Source: Tumebacillus sp. BK434
GTDB taxonomy: Bacteria; Bacillota; Bacilli; Tumebacillales; Tumebacillaceae
DNA: 64,000 bases
Assembly: GCF_004340785.1 (NCBI RefSeq)
Contig: NZ_SLXS01000003.1
Coordinates: forward strand, 591,689 to 655,688
Direction: 5' to 3'
A program made the translations under genes and the position numbers. The notes below the pieces were generated by a model. That model was given only the letters and a program-made list of their open reading frames with translations. It was not told the origin of the DNA and did no database searches. Positions 45,860-54,530 of this stretch are shown here, piece by piece; position 1 is the first letter of the stretch, and each line of letters starts with the position of its first letter.

Positions 45860-47031
45860 TCCGCCTCATCCCCCTGACGGTGCAAGAAATCGGAAAACCA
45901 GAGATTCCCCAGTGAATTATCGAATAGCAATTTCGCTGTCTCCAAATGTTCTTCCGAAATTCGCGATAATTTGGAACCACTGCCTGCTGAACCTTTTTCC
46001 ATGACAAAGATGGAGTCCGTGTTTTCTTTTAGGATATCTAAGACATAAGGACTGTGAGTTGTCATAAATACTTGACTACGCAATTTCGGCTTGAGCTGGG
46101 TGACTTCCCGAATCAATTGAACAGCTGCGCGAAGAATCGGCGGATGCACCCCGTTCTCAGGCTCTTCGAACGATACAACAGAATGGGCTCGTTTCCCATA
46201 TCGCAAATAAGCCATCGCAATCAGGCGCAGGGTTCCATCACTGATTTGCTGGCTATTGAATTGCAAAGTTCCACGCTCATCCCACTCATGCAACATGATC
46301 TCTTTGTATCCGCCTCTGCTCCCCTTGATCGAGATATCCTCAAGGGAGGGCAAAAACTTTTGTAATTTCCGTACCATTTTTTTAAATTGTACCTCATGAT
46401 GCTTTTTCATCTCATCCAAGACTGACGCCAAATGCTGACCGTTCGGGCCTAAAGAGTCAGGTTCACCTCTGGATCGTTTCCGAAGCAGAGCAGGATCCCA
46501 AATCAAATAAGTCTGGATCCCCGTAATGAAATTCTTAAACCTTACGAGATCTGGAAAATCGTCCCCATCTTCATCTTCAATACTTGCTAATACACCAGTG
46601 TTGGGCGAATAAAAACTGCTCGTAAGATCCTCTCTTGAATGAAAGGTCACTTCTCGCCCTTTTCGAGTGAAGATTCGCTCCATTTTGCCGCCATTGGTGC
46701 TGACTCTCAGACGCTCTACTATTCTTTTTAATGGAGAAATCTTGACATAGTAGTTGTACTCATATTCTACTTCGTCCTCAACAAGACGAACGATGATATC
46801 CCAAGTAACTGATTTCTTGGACGTCTTATTGAAGATGTTCTTGAAATCAATTGCTCGCGTTTCCAGATAATAATCGAAAGCAGGAGAAGTGAACGCTTTC
46901 AAAAAGTCTATACTCTGCAACAATGATGATTTACCTGCCCCATTTGGCCCAATGATCACATTCATGTTCGAAAAATCGGCTTGGACGTCAATGAGTTGCT
47001 TAAAGTTTTGCACATGATACTGCGTAATCAT
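45856..47031 (-). CDS. AAA (AAA_15/AAA_21, OLD-like) ATPase
   Basis: A 391-residue SMC/ABC-type ATPase: Walker A GPNGAGKSS near 29, signature-like QQISDGTLRLIAMA near 265, Walker B VVSFEEPENGVHP near 290, and the H-loop TTHSPYVLDIL. Such stand-alone ATPases pair with nuclease-type proteins; here a DUF4276 gene overlaps by four bases. GC content is lower than in the flanking housekeeping genes, which suggests acquisition by transfer. Promoter: TATAAT at 47063-47068 on the minus strand; RBS AGGAGTTGAT before ATG. The pair is a good candidate phage-defence module. Confidence 0.86.
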   Translation of the reverse strand: MITQYHVQNFKQLIDVQADFSNMNVIIGPNGAGKSSLLQSIDFLKAFTSPAFDYYLETRAIDFKNIFNKTSKKSVTWDIIVRLVEDEVEYEYNYYVKISPLKRIVERLRVSTNGGKMERIFTRKGREVTFHSREDLTSSFYSPNTGVLASIEDEDGDDFPDLVRFKNFITGIQTYLIWDPALLRKRSRGEPDSLGPNGQHLASVLDEMKKHHEVQFKKMVRKLQKFLPSLEDISIKGSRGGYKEIMLHEWDERGTLQFNSQQISDGTLRLIAMAYLRYGKRAHSVVSFEEPENGVHPPILRAAVQLIREVTQLKPKLRSQVFMTTHSPYVLDILKENTDSIFVMEKGSAGSGSKLSRISEEHLETAKLLFDNSLGNLWFSDFLHRQGDEAE

Positions 47032-47101
47032 GTTATCAACTCCTAGAATCTCTCATACCGCTATTATAAGATTTTCCAAGTATTCGCGTCCACAAACCAA
47101 G

Positions 47102-47129
47102 AAAAAAGGCGGAACTTCACGTCCGCCTT
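47102..47129 (-). terminator. Terminator of the thiL-tsaD operon
   Basis: AAGGCGGA (47106-47113) pairs with TCCGCCTT (47122-47129), and the minus-strand transcript ends TTTTTTC directly after the tsaD stop. Confidence 0.93.
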
Positions 47130-48223
47130 CAAACACTTTCGATCGTCTTCGCATCCGCCCACTTCGTCAGGCTCAAGCTGGCGATGGCGTTGAGATCAAG
47201 ATCATGGAACTTTCCGGCATCATACAGCGGGAACGCCGCCGCCGCGATCATTGCCGCATTGTCCGTGCAGAGGTCGAGCGAAGGGAAATGCACATGGAAC
47301 CCCTCCTGCCCGGCACGCTCCGTCAGGCGCGCGCGCAGGCCTTTGTTGGCGGCGACGCCGCCTGCCACGACCACGTTACGCACCCCCGTCTGATTTACCG
47401 CACGCACCGTCTTCTCCACCAGCACGTCCACCACCGCCGCTTGGAACGAGGCGGCGATGTCGGCCTGCACGATCTCTTCACCGCGCTGCTCAGCATTGTG
47501 CAAGGTGTTGATCACCGCAGACTTCAGTCCCGAGAAGGAAAAGTCCATCGACTCGTCATCGATCCACGCCCGCGGGAACGGGTAGGCTTCCGGGTTGCCT
47601 TCCTGCGCCAGCCGGTCGATCCGCGGGCCGCCCGGGTAGTCGAGGCCCATGGAACGGGCGATCTTGTCATACGCCTCGCCTGCCGCATCGTCGCGCGTGC
47701 GGCCGAGGAACGTAAACTCGCCGTGCGCCGGCATGTGCACGAGCTCCGTGTGCCCACCCGACACGACCAGGGCGATCAGCGGCGGCTCCATCCCGCCCGA
47801 CAAAAAGTTGGCGTAAATGTGCCCCGCGATATGCTGCACCCCGATCATCGGGATGCCTTTCGCCCAGCACAGCCCTTTGGCGAACGCCACGCCGGTCAGC
47901 AGCGCCCCGACCAGACCCGGCCCGTACGTCACCGCGACGGCAGACAGGTCGTTAAGCGTCACGCCTGCCCGCTCCAGCGCTTCTTCCACCACGCCATTGA
48001 TGCTCTCCACATGCTTGCGCGACGCCACTTCCGGCACCACGCCGCCGAAGCGCTTGTGGATCTCGATCTGTGAGGCGATCACGTTCGACAAGATCTCCTC
48101 GCCGTCCCGGATCACCGCCGCCGACGTCTCGTCACAGCTCGTCTCGATCCCCAAGATCACCACCGGCTTGCCGGCCGCGCGGTCGCTTTCGTATTTGCTT
48201 CGGATTCTCTGCACAAAGCTCAT
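47129..48223 (-). CDS. tsaD: tRNA N6-adenosine threonylcarbamoyltransferase
   Basis: A 364-residue Kae1/TsaD protein that transfers threonylcarbamoyl to A37 of ANN-decoding tRNAs, with TsaB and TsaE. Motifs: [13 protein letters not shown] near the start, the metal site [19 protein letters not shown] and [13 protein letters not shown]. The start is the ATG at 48223 ([13 protein letters not shown]), giving a slightly long N-terminus of about 20 residues before the ASKHA fold; the longer open frame to 48259 runs over rimI. Last gene of the operon. Confidence 0.96.
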   Translation of the reverse strand: MSFVQRIRSKYESDRAAGKPVVILGIETSCDETSAAVIRDGEEILSNVIASQIEIHKRFGGVVPEVASRKHVESINGVVEEALERAGVTLNDLSAVAVTYGPGLVGALLTGVAFAKGLCWAKGIPMIGVQHIAGHIYANFLSGGMEPPLIALVVSGGHTELVHMPAHGEFTFLGRTRDDAAGEAYDKIARSMGLDYPGGPRIDRLAQEGNPEAYPFPRAWIDDESMDFSFSGLKSAVINTLHNAEQRGEEIVQADIAASFQAAVVDVLVEKTVRAVNQTGVRNVVVAGGVAANKGLRARLTERAGQEGFHVHFPSLDLCTDNAAMIAAAAFPLYDAGKFHDLDLNAIASLSLTKWADAKTIESV

Positions 48224-48230
48224 CCGCGAT

Positions 48231-48710
48231 CTACTCCATTCCCGCAGCCGCGCCTGCATGCGGCAGTTCCGCCCACATGATCAGCGCGTCTTCGTTGTTG
48301 TCCGTGTAATAGCCTTTGCGGATGCCGTAGCTCTGGAAGCCGAGGCGGTCGTACAGCTTCTGTGCAGGCACGTTCGAAACGCGCACTTCAAGCGTCATCC
48401 GCTCCGCTCCGTGCGCCATGCTCAATGCCATCATCTCGCGCATCAACTGCTCGCCCAAGCGCCGTCCGCGCACCGTCGGGTCGATCGCGATGTTCGTGAT
48501 GTGCGCTTCGTCCAAGATCACCCACATCCCGGCATAGCCGACCACTTCCCCCTCCAGCGTCACCACCAGATATTTGGCAAAATGGTTGTTGGTAAGCTCC
48601 GCCGCATACGCCTCGCGCGACCACGGCAGCGTAAAGGACCGGTGCTCAATCTCCATCACCCGGTCGAGGTCTTCCACGACCATCTTCCGGTATGCAAGCG
48701 GGTCTGTCAC
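48231..48710 (-). CDS. rimI: Ribosomal protein S18 alanine N-acetyltransferase
   Basis: A 159-residue GNAT acetyltransferase with the acetyl-CoA loop [12 protein letters not shown] and the RimI-typical ending [16 protein letters not shown]...[16 protein letters not shown]. The GTG start at 48710 overlaps the tsaB stop (GTGA) and follows GGGAGGGAAGA. It sits in the tsaB-rimI-tsaD order usual for Bacillota. Confidence 0.95.
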   Translation of the reverse strand: MTDPLAYRKMVVEDLDRVMEIEHRSFTLPWSREAYAAELTNNHFAKYLVVTLEGEVVGYAGMWVILDEAHITNIAIDPTVRGRRLGEQLMREMMALSMAHGAERMTLEVRVSNVPAQKLYDRLGFQSYGIRKGYYTDNNEDALIMWAELPHAGAAAGME

Positions 48711-49456
48711 TCCGTCTTCCCTCCCGCTTCCTGCGCTTCCAGCCATTTTTTCTCCGCTTCGACCAGCTGCAAATACTCCGGCGCAAACGTCGCCGCATCA
48801 TGCGCCTCGCCCGCTTCGAGCAGCGGAATGCCCACTTCCAGCAAATGTGCCGCCCGCACAAAATCATGGCTTGGGCTCGGCGCAAACTGCGCTTTTTCCC
48901 CGAGCCGTTCCCGCAGCTCCTCGCGATGCTGCTGCGCCCCGTCGCCGAGCAGGAGCACCTTCACCGGGCGCTTGTCCAAGCGGCGCACCACCATCCGCGA
49001 GTTGATCGCTTTGATCAGATCGTCGAGCACCAGCAGCTGGTCGTCGGTGATCTTGACCAGCTCGCCGTTTTGCAGCTCATAAAACGCCGTGTACGCCTGC
49101 TTGCGGCGCGCATCGAACATCGGCACGATCAGCGCATCGCTCATCGCCCCGTGCCGGGCCAGCCCGTCCAGCGACGACACGCCGAGCAGCGGGATCTGCA
49201 GCGCCATCGCAAACGCTTTCGCTGCCGTGACTGCGATGCGCACGCCCGTATACGAACCGGGCCCGCGCCCGACGACGATGCCTTGCAACGTCTCCGGCGC
49301 GAGGTCGAGGTTGCTCATCAGTCCTTCGAGCAGAGGCATCATCTTCACCGAATGATTCTTCGAAAGCTGCGTCGTCGCTTCGCCGAGCAGCTTGCCGCGT
49401 TCGCCAACCGCTACGCTTAACGTCTGTGTTGCCGTATCTATCGCGAGGTAGGGCAC
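48707..49456 (-). CDS. tsaB: t6A synthesis protein TsaB
   Basis: A 249-residue ASKHA-fold protein (YLAIDTATQTLSVAV, then GRGPGSYTGVRI) that partners with TsaD in threonylcarbamoyl-adenosine synthesis. The GTG start at 49456 lies 19 bases inside the tsaE gene, after GGAGAAGAC; the longer frame to 49597 is out of family. Coupled translation with tsaE and rimI. Confidence 0.95.
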   Translation of the reverse strand: MPYLAIDTATQTLSVAVGERGKLLGEATTQLSKNHSVKMMPLLEGLMSNLDLAPETLQGIVVGRGPGSYTGVRIAVTAAKAFAMALQIPLLGVSSLDGLARHGAMSDALIVPMFDARRKQAYTAFYELQNGELVKITDDQLLVLDDLIKAINSRMVVRRLDKRPVKVLLLGDGAQQHREELRERLGEKAQFAPSPSHDFVRAAHLLEVGIPLLEAGEAHDAATFAPEYLQLVEAEKKWLEAQEAGGKTE

Positions 49457-49917
49457 GTCTTCTCCAACTCCTTTAGCCTTGCTTCCGCGCGAGGGCCGGT
49501 CGCCGCGAAGCTGATCTCGCGGTCGGTCGGGGTCAGGTTGTGCACAGTCACCTGCAGGCGGTCTTCCGGCAGCACTTCCTGCAGCCACTCCGCCCATTCC
49601 ACCACCGATACGCCCTCGCCAAAAAAGTACTCGTCAAAACCCAGGTCTTCTTCCGCCGCCGACTCGCCGAGGCGGTAAATGTCCATATGATACAGAGGGA
49701 TGCGCCCCTCGTCATATTCCTTGATGATCGTGAACGTCGGCGACGAGACGGGCTCTTCCACGCCAAGACCCCGGGCCAGGCCCTGGGTAAACGTGGTCTT
49801 GCCCGCGCCCAGATCGCCCGTCAGGCACAGCAGATCGCCCGGTTGCACAATCGCTCCGAGCGCCTTCGCCACCGCCTGCGTCTCATCCACCGATCGCGTG
49901 TGATAGGTCAGCATCAT
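49438..49917 (-). CDS. tsaE: t6A synthesis ATPase TsaE
   Basis: A 159-residue P-loop ATPase. Walker A GDLGAGKTTFTQG near 35; SSPTFTIIKEY and HMDIYRL, then VVEWAEW, are the family hallmarks. It regulates the TsaB-TsaD complex. ATG at 49917 follows GGGAG and starts right after the thiL stop (TGACATG). Confidence 0.96.
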   Translation of the reverse strand: MMLTYHTRSVDETQAVAKALGAIVQPGDLLCLTGDLGAGKTTFTQGLARGLGVEEPVSSPTFTIIKEYDEGRIPLYHMDIYRLGESAAEEDLGFDEYFFGEGVSVVEWAEWLQEVLPEDRLQVTVHNLTPTDREISFAATGPRAEARLKELEKTCPTSR

Positions 49918-49918
49918 G

Positions 49919-50926
49919 TCAACTCCCAAAATGGTTAAATCCCTTCGCCCGCAGCTCGCGGCGTGCTCCGTCCTGCACCAGCACCACGCCGCTGCCGGCC
50001 TCGACCTGTCCGATGAAGGTCAACGTCAGGCCCGCTGTGGCAAAAAGGGCTTCGAGCTGCGCCCGCTTGGCCGCCTCGATCGTGCCGATCAGCTGATAAT
50101 CCTCGCCGCCGAACAGCGCCCATTGCAGCGGATCAAGCCCGCGCAAGTCCGCATAGGCGCGCACGCTGTCATGCACCGGAATCTGCTCAGCATTCACGAC
50201 CAACTGCACGCCACTCATCTTGGCGATCTCGTTCAGCTCGCTCGCCACGCCGTCCGACACATCGTTCGCAGACGTGCAGGCGCCCGAATGCAGCAAGATC
50301 CGCCCGCCTTGCACTTGCGGGGCCGGACGCTGATGGAAGCGCAGCAGGTCCTGTCGCTGCTGCTCGGAAAGAGCCAGCCCTTGCCCCTGCTCCAGCCATT
50401 CCAGCCCGGCTGCCGAACCGCCGACCGTGCCGGTCAGATAGATCAAGTCGCCAGGTCGGGCACCGGAGCGGAGCAGCGCCTTGCCTGCTTCCACTTCGCC
50501 CAGCACTGTCACCGAGATCACAAACGGACCGGCCGTATTCACCACATCGCCGCCGACGACATGTGTTCCATATTCTGTGCAAATCTCCTGCACACCTATG
50601 TACAGCTCTTCCAGCCGCTCCACGTCGAGGTCGGCGGGGATGGCCAGCGACAGCACCGCATGTTTGGCCCGGCCGCCCATCGCCGCGATGTCGGAGATCG
50701 AGACGGCGAGCGACTTGTAGCCGAGCGAGCGGTCGTCGATCGTGTCGCGGCGGAAATGCACGCCTTCGACCAGCATGTCGGTCGTTGTCACCACCTGCAT
50801 GTCAGGTGCATATTGTACAACAGCAGCATCATCGCCGATGCCGACCACAACGCTCTCATCCGGCTCGCCCAAACGGGCAACCAGCCGGTCGATCAGCCCA
50901 AATTCTCCGAGTTCGTGGATTCGCAT
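49919..50926 (-). CDS. thiL: Thiamine-monophosphate kinase
   Basis: A 335-residue PurM-like enzyme that phosphorylates thiamine monophosphate to the diphosphate. Motifs: LGEFGLIDRL, GIGDDAAVV, TTDMLVEGVHF, VGGDVV, ANDVSDGVASEL and FGGEDYQL. ATG at 50926 follows AAGGGCGG. First gene of thiL-tsaE-tsaB-rimI-tsaD, a common order in Bacillales. Confidence 0.96.
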   Translation of the reverse strand: MRIHELGEFGLIDRLVARLGEPDESVVVGIGDDAAVVQYAPDMQVVTTTDMLVEGVHFRRDTIDDRSLGYKSLAVSISDIAAMGGRAKHAVLSLAIPADLDVERLEELYIGVQEICTEYGTHVVGGDVVNTAGPFVISVTVLGEVEAGKALLRSGARPGDLIYLTGTVGGSAAGLEWLEQGQGLALSEQQRQDLLRFHQRPAPQVQGGRILLHSGACTSANDVSDGVASELNEIAKMSGVQLVVNAEQIPVHDSVRAYADLRGLDPLQWALFGGEDYQLIGTIEAAKRAQLEALFATAGLTLTFIGQVEAGSGVVLVQDGARRELRAKGFNHFGS

Positions 50927-50957
50927 CGTCACACCGCCCTTATTTTGCATGTTCCTT

Positions 50958-50986
50958 ATTATACCTGACGGGCGCAAAAGGCACAA
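50958..50986 (-). promoter_or_regulatory. Promoter of the thiL-tsaD operon
   Basis: On the minus strand TTGTGC (50981-50986) and TATAAT (50958-50963) are 17 bases apart, 32 bases upstream of the thiL ATG. Confidence 0.72.
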
Positions 50987-51063
50987 AATACCCATTTTAT
51001 TTTCGCGCGTTATCGCGTATCTTTAAAGTAGAAGAAAAACTACTTACGATGAGGTGAAGTTGC

Positions 51064-51243
51064 TTGGGCAGTATAGGGATGTTTCTTGCGGAAGCTTTTT
51101 TCATGGGGGTAATCTTTGCGGGCGTTTGGCTTTTGGTGCGCTACGTCTTTAAGCAAACGGACGGTGCAGAAAAAGTCCGCGCGCAAGAACCCATCAAACT
51201 GGTTCCGTGTCTGGAGAAACACCACGACAGTCGCGCATCTTAA
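51064..51243 (+). CDS. 59-residue single-helix membrane protein
   Basis: A short gene with TTG start preceded by GAGGTGAAG. One hydrophobic helix (MFLAEAFFMGVIFAGVWLLVRYVF) is followed by a basic/polar tail (KQTDGAEKVRAQEP) and ends in a His/Asp-rich end with one Cys. A perfect terminator follows eight bases after the stop. It is divergent from thiL. Function unknown. Confidence 0.68.
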   Translation: MGSIGMFLAEAFFMGVIFAGVWLLVRYVFKQTDGAEKVRAQEPIKLVPCLEKHHDSRAS

Positions 51244-51251
51244 TCGTACAG

Positions 51252-51286
51252 AGAGCAGGAGCCCTTTACGGGCTCCTGCTCTTTTT
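51252..51286 (+). terminator. Strong terminator
   Basis: AGAGCAGGAGCCC (51252-51264) pairs perfectly with GGGCTCCTGCTCT (51270-51282), followed by TTTT. It ends the 59-residue protein gene and isolates glpD. Confidence 0.95.
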
Positions 51287-51330
51287 ATAAAATTTTACAT
51301 ATACCTGTTGAAAAGGTGAGGTGAACGCAC

Positions 51331-53094
51331 ATGACGGAAAGCGGCTGGATGGGCCGTCCCCGCTCCTATTGGGTCGGGCGGCTGCGGCAAGACGTGTTTG
51401 ATCTGATCATCATCGGCGGCGGGATCACCGGGGCGGGCATCGCCCGCGAAGCCGCGCTGGCCGGACTGCGCGTGGCGGTGCTGGAAGCGGCCGATTTTGC
51501 GGCCGGCACCTCTTCGCGCTCGACCAAGCTGATCCACGGCGGACTGCGCTATCTGGCCCAAGGCCATGTGCGCCTCGTGCGCGAAGCCGGCACCGAGCGT
51601 GCGGTGCTGCGCCGCCTCGCCCCGCATCTGGTCGAACCGGTGCCGTTTCTGCTCCCGATCTACCAAGGCATGCAGCACGGCAAACTGGCGATGTCGACGG
51701 CGATCTGGCTCTACGACCGTCTGGCCGGAGTGGCGAAAGCGGAGCGGCGCCAAGTGCTGTCCGCAGCCGAGCTGCTCCAGACCCACCCGCAACTGGCTCC
51801 GCAAGGGCTGCAAGGCGGCGTGCTCTACCACGAATACGTCACCGACGACGCCCGCCTGACGCTGGCGACGCTGCAGAGCGCAGCGGAGTGGGGCGCGGTT
51901 GCGCTGAACGATTGCCCGGTGCAACAACTGCTCACAGCTGACGGCAAGCTTTGCGGCGTCGTCGGCTACGACCGGGTGACCGGCCAGCCGATCGTCGTCA
52001 GCGGACGCGCCGTGGTCAACGCGGCCGGGCCGTGGATTGAACACGTCTTGGCGCTGGAAGCGGCACCGGGGGAACTGTCGCAACATTCGGGCGGGCAGCA
52101 AGTTGCCGCCTCGCGCCAGAACGACAGACTCCTCCCCGACGACAACACGCCCGCCTCTGATGGCCGCACGCTCGCCCGCGCCCCTAACAGCGCGTCTTCC
52201 CGCGTCACGCACAGCCGGGGAATTCACCTGTCGTTCGATGCAGAACGCTTGCCGCTCCCGCACGCCTTGGCGGTGCAAACGCCAGACGGCCGCCTCGTCT
52301 TCCTGATCCCGAAAGGCGACATCACCTATGTCGGCACGACCGACCAGCGCTACGACGGCGACCTGCAGCACCCGGTCGTGCCGAGCGGCGAGATCGACTA
52401 CCTGCTGAGCATCGCAAACGGCCTGCGCCCCGACCTGCACTTGACCGGGGAGGACGTGATCGGCATCTGGTCGGGCGTGCGCCCCTTGGTCAAAGAGGAG
52501 AAGCAGGACACCAAAGACGTCTCCCGTGAAGACGAAATCTGGGTCTCCCCGGCCGGCCTGATCACCATCGCCGGGGGCAAGCTCACCGCCTACCGCAAGA
52601 TGGCCGAGCGGGTGCTGGCGACCGTCCGGGAGCAGCTCGGAGTAGGCGGCGACTGGCAGCGCCGCGACGAGCTGTCGGCCAGCCTCCCCCTCTACGGCGC
52701 CAAGTCGATCCCCGGCACCGACATCGCCAAGTGGTGGCAGAGCGAGCTCAAGCGCCTCACCGACCGCCACGCCGTGGCCGAAACGGACGCCCGCGCCCTG
52801 CTCCACCGCTACGGCGACCGTGTGGAGGCCGTGCTTTCCTGCGGCGCGGCGAAGCGCCTCGTGCCGTCCGTGCCCTTGCTCGAAGCGGAGATTCCCTACA
52901 TGGTGCAGCACGAGCAGGCCAACCACCTCGACGACATCATCGGCCGCCGCACCGAGCTCGGCCGTTTCCGCGGTCGGCAGCTGCGCGAGCTGATCACCCT
53001 CGTTTCGCAGCGCATGGCCCCCCTGCTCGGCTGGACGGAACCCGTGCGGGAGCAGGAAGTGGAGCGCAGTTTGCGCGAGTGCCATGTAACATAA
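51331..53094 (+). CDS. glpD: Aerobic glycerol-3-phosphate dehydrogenase
   Basis: A 587-residue flavoenzyme that oxidises glycerol-3-phosphate to dihydroxyacetone phosphate at the membrane and feeds electrons to quinones. FAD motif DLIIIGGGITGAGIAREAALAG near 24, SSRSTKLIHGGLRYL near 67, VVNAAGPW near 230, LIPKGDITYVGTTD near 325 and the C-terminal GlpD cap. An extra Ser/Asn/Arg-rich segment of about 45 residues (about 248-293) separates the FAD-fold from RGIHLSF; most GlpD proteins have only a short loop there. RBS GAGGTGA. No glpF/glpK nearby. Confidence 0.95.
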   Translation: MTESGWMGRPRSYWVGRLRQDVFDLIIIGGGITGAGIAREAALAGLRVAVLEAADFAAGTSSRSTKLIHGGLRYLAQGHVRLVREAGTERAVLRRLAPHLVEPVPFLLPIYQGMQHGKLAMSTAIWLYDRLAGVAKAERRQVLSAAELLQTHPQLAPQGLQGGVLYHEYVTDDARLTLATLQSAAEWGAVALNDCPVQQLLTADGKLCGVVGYDRVTGQPIVVSGRAVVNAAGPWIEHVLALEAAPGELSQHSGGQQVAASRQNDRLLPDDNTPASDGRTLARAPNSASSRVTHSRGIHLSFDAERLPLPHALAVQTPDGRLVFLIPKGDITYVGTTDQRYDGDLQHPVVPSGEIDYLLSIANGLRPDLHLTGEDVIGIWSGVRPLVKEEKQDTKDVSREDEIWVSPAGLITIAGGKLTAYRKMAERVLATVREQLGVGGDWQRRDELSASLPLYGAKSIPGTDIAKWWQSELKRLTDRHAVAETDARALLHRYGDRVEAVLSCGAAKRLVPSVPLLEAEIPYMVQHEQANHLDDIIGRRTELGRFRGRQLRELITLVSQRMAPLLGWTEPVREQEVERSLRECHVT

Positions 53095-53102
53095 AAAACG
53101 CC

Positions 53103-53140
53103 AAAAAAGCAGGTGCGCCATCCCGGCACACCTGCTTTTT
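53103..53140. terminator. Bidirectional terminator between glpD and the 54-residue gene
   Basis: AAAAAGCAGGTG (53104-53115) pairs with CACCTGCTTTTT (from 53129). T-runs are present on both strands, so it serves glpD (plus) and the 53154-53318 gene (minus). Confidence 0.92.
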
Positions 53141-53153
53141 CTCTATTCAGCCC

Positions 53154-53318
53154 TTAACTTGCGGCCCACAACACAATGCCGACGACGGCGGCGAGGACGA
53201 TCAGGGTCAGCGCCCAGGACTTGACGGTGCTCCCCACTGAACTTTTGCTGCTTGCGCTGCTGTCGATGTCTGATCGAATTTCATTGTTACGGCTCGAGTG
53301 AACGTTGAAGTCTTCCAT
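53154..53318 (-). CDS. 54-residue single-helix membrane protein
   Basis: Begins MEDFNVHSSRNNEIRSDIDSS, a polar Ser-rich part, then one C-terminal helix (WALTLIVLAAVVGIVLWAA). ATG at 53318 follows GAGGAGGAACAGC, an excellent RBS. Ends at a bidirectional terminator. Tail-anchored small protein of unknown function. Confidence 0.75.
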   Translation of the reverse strand: MEDFNVHSSRNNEIRSDIDSSASSKSSVGSTVKSWALTLIVLAAVVGIVLWAAS

Positions 53319-53393
53319 CGCTGTTCCTCCTCTACAATGAAATGTGCTATACATTTCGAGGAGCGAACGATGTTTATGTCGCGGTCAAGTCCC

Positions 53394-53780
53394 TTACTTC
53401 TGCTCGATGCTCAAGTGCTCATGGATGATCTGCCAGCGTCCGCCCTGCTTGACGAGCACGTTCGTGCCCCGCCCGCCGCCTTCGCACAGCACGCCTTCGA
53501 TGTAGCCCTGCCAGTAAAACTCGTAGGTGCAGGTCGACACCGTGTCGCTCTGGGCGATCCAGCGCACGCCGCGGATGCTGTAGACTTCTTCCTTCACCGT
53601 CGCCCATCCTTGGTCAAAATAGGCACGGATCGCGGCGATGCCCTCACAGCTGCTGTCGGTAAACCAGTAGATCGCGTCTTCGGCGATCAACTCCGCCACC
53701 TGCGCGAAATCGTGCGAGTTGGTGGCGTCTTCATACCTTTTCAGAAACAGGTTCAGTTCGGCGATGAGCGTCTTGTTCAT
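53394..53780 (-). CDS. NTF2-like (SnoaL/DUF4440) protein
   Basis: A 128-residue alpha+beta barrel protein of the NTF2-like superfamily: LNLFLKRYEDATNSHDF, LIAEDAIYWF, IRAYFDQGW and RWQIIHEHLS at the end. Members include isomerases, hydrolases and YybH-type proteins; the substrate cannot be told from sequence. Start after AAGGAG; the preceding PaiB stop lies within this RBS, so the two are probably one operon. Confidence 0.85.
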   Translation of the reverse strand: MNKTLIAELNLFLKRYEDATNSHDFAQVAELIAEDAIYWFTDSSCEGIAAIRAYFDQGWATVKEEVYSIRGVRWIAQSDTVSTCTYEFYWQGYIEGVLCEGGGRGTNVLVKQGGRWQIIHEHLSIEQK

Positions 53781-53786
53781 GGGAGG

Positions 53787-54419
53787 TTACTCCTTTGCCG
53801 TTTTCTGGGCCGCCCGCTGTTCCATCAGCCCGGCGACCGCGTGGGCCTGACCGTTCTCCTGCATGCGCAGCCCGGCAATGACGTTCTGCTGCAACTGCGC
53901 GGATTTGTTCTGATTGAGTTTTTGCTTGCCTTCCAGCCTGGTGATCACGATCTTGAAGCCGACGATGCCGCCGAGAATGCGCTCAGCATACTCTTGGCTC
54001 TCCGCCACCTTCCACGGCTTCTCCATGCCCGCTTCAAAAAAGTCGGTCGTGCGGTCGAGCAGCTCCAACAGCGCGTCCCGCTCCTCGAACATTTCGATCT
54101 GTCCGTACACGTGCACGGCGGTGTAATTCCACGTCGGCACATTGCCCGGCTCCTGATACCAGGTCGGCGAAATGTAGTGGTGCGGCCCGGCCAGGACGAC
54201 CAGCACGTCCTTGGCGGTGCTTTTCCAGTGCGGGTTGGCGCGGGCCATGTGTCCGTACAACACCCCATATTCCCCTTCCTGCTCGACCAGGTAAAACGGC
54301 AGATGCGTGCCGGTCGGCCCCTGCTCAGTCTGCGAGAAGAGAATGCCAAAGGAGTGCGCTTTGACAAACGCTTGGATCTCCGCGAGATCTTCCATCTTAA
54401 AATGCGGCGGCGTGTACAT
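53787..54419 (-). CDS. FMN-binding PaiB-family protein
   Basis: A 210-residue protein of the PaiB/YPX family: MYTPPHFK, FGILFSQTEQGPTGTHLPF, HMARANPHWKS, SPTWYQEPGNVPTWNYTAVHVYG and a Leu/Lys C-terminus (LEGKQKLNQNKSAQ). These proteins have a split-barrel flavin fold; PaiB is described as affecting sporulation and protease gene expression in Bacillus. No paiA acetyltransferase is adjacent. RBS GGAGGGAGCG. Confidence 0.92.
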   Translation of the reverse strand: MYTPPHFKMEDLAEIQAFVKAHSFGILFSQTEQGPTGTHLPFYLVEQEGEYGVLYGHMARANPHWKSTAKDVLVVLAGPHHYISPTWYQEPGNVPTWNYTAVHVYGQIEMFEERDALLELLDRTTDFFEAGMEKPWKVAESQEYAERILGGIVGFKIVITRLEGKQKLNQNKSAQLQQNVIAGLRMQENGQAHAVAGLMEQRAAQKTAKE

Positions 54420-54530
54420 AAGGCGCTCCCTCCGTTTCCCCTTTAATTGTAAATCTTTCCCGCTCCTGTGTGAAGAGTTCTTATGCTATTGTAGAGGTTG
54501 AAAAAAGACGAAACTTTTGCTGGAGTTGGA

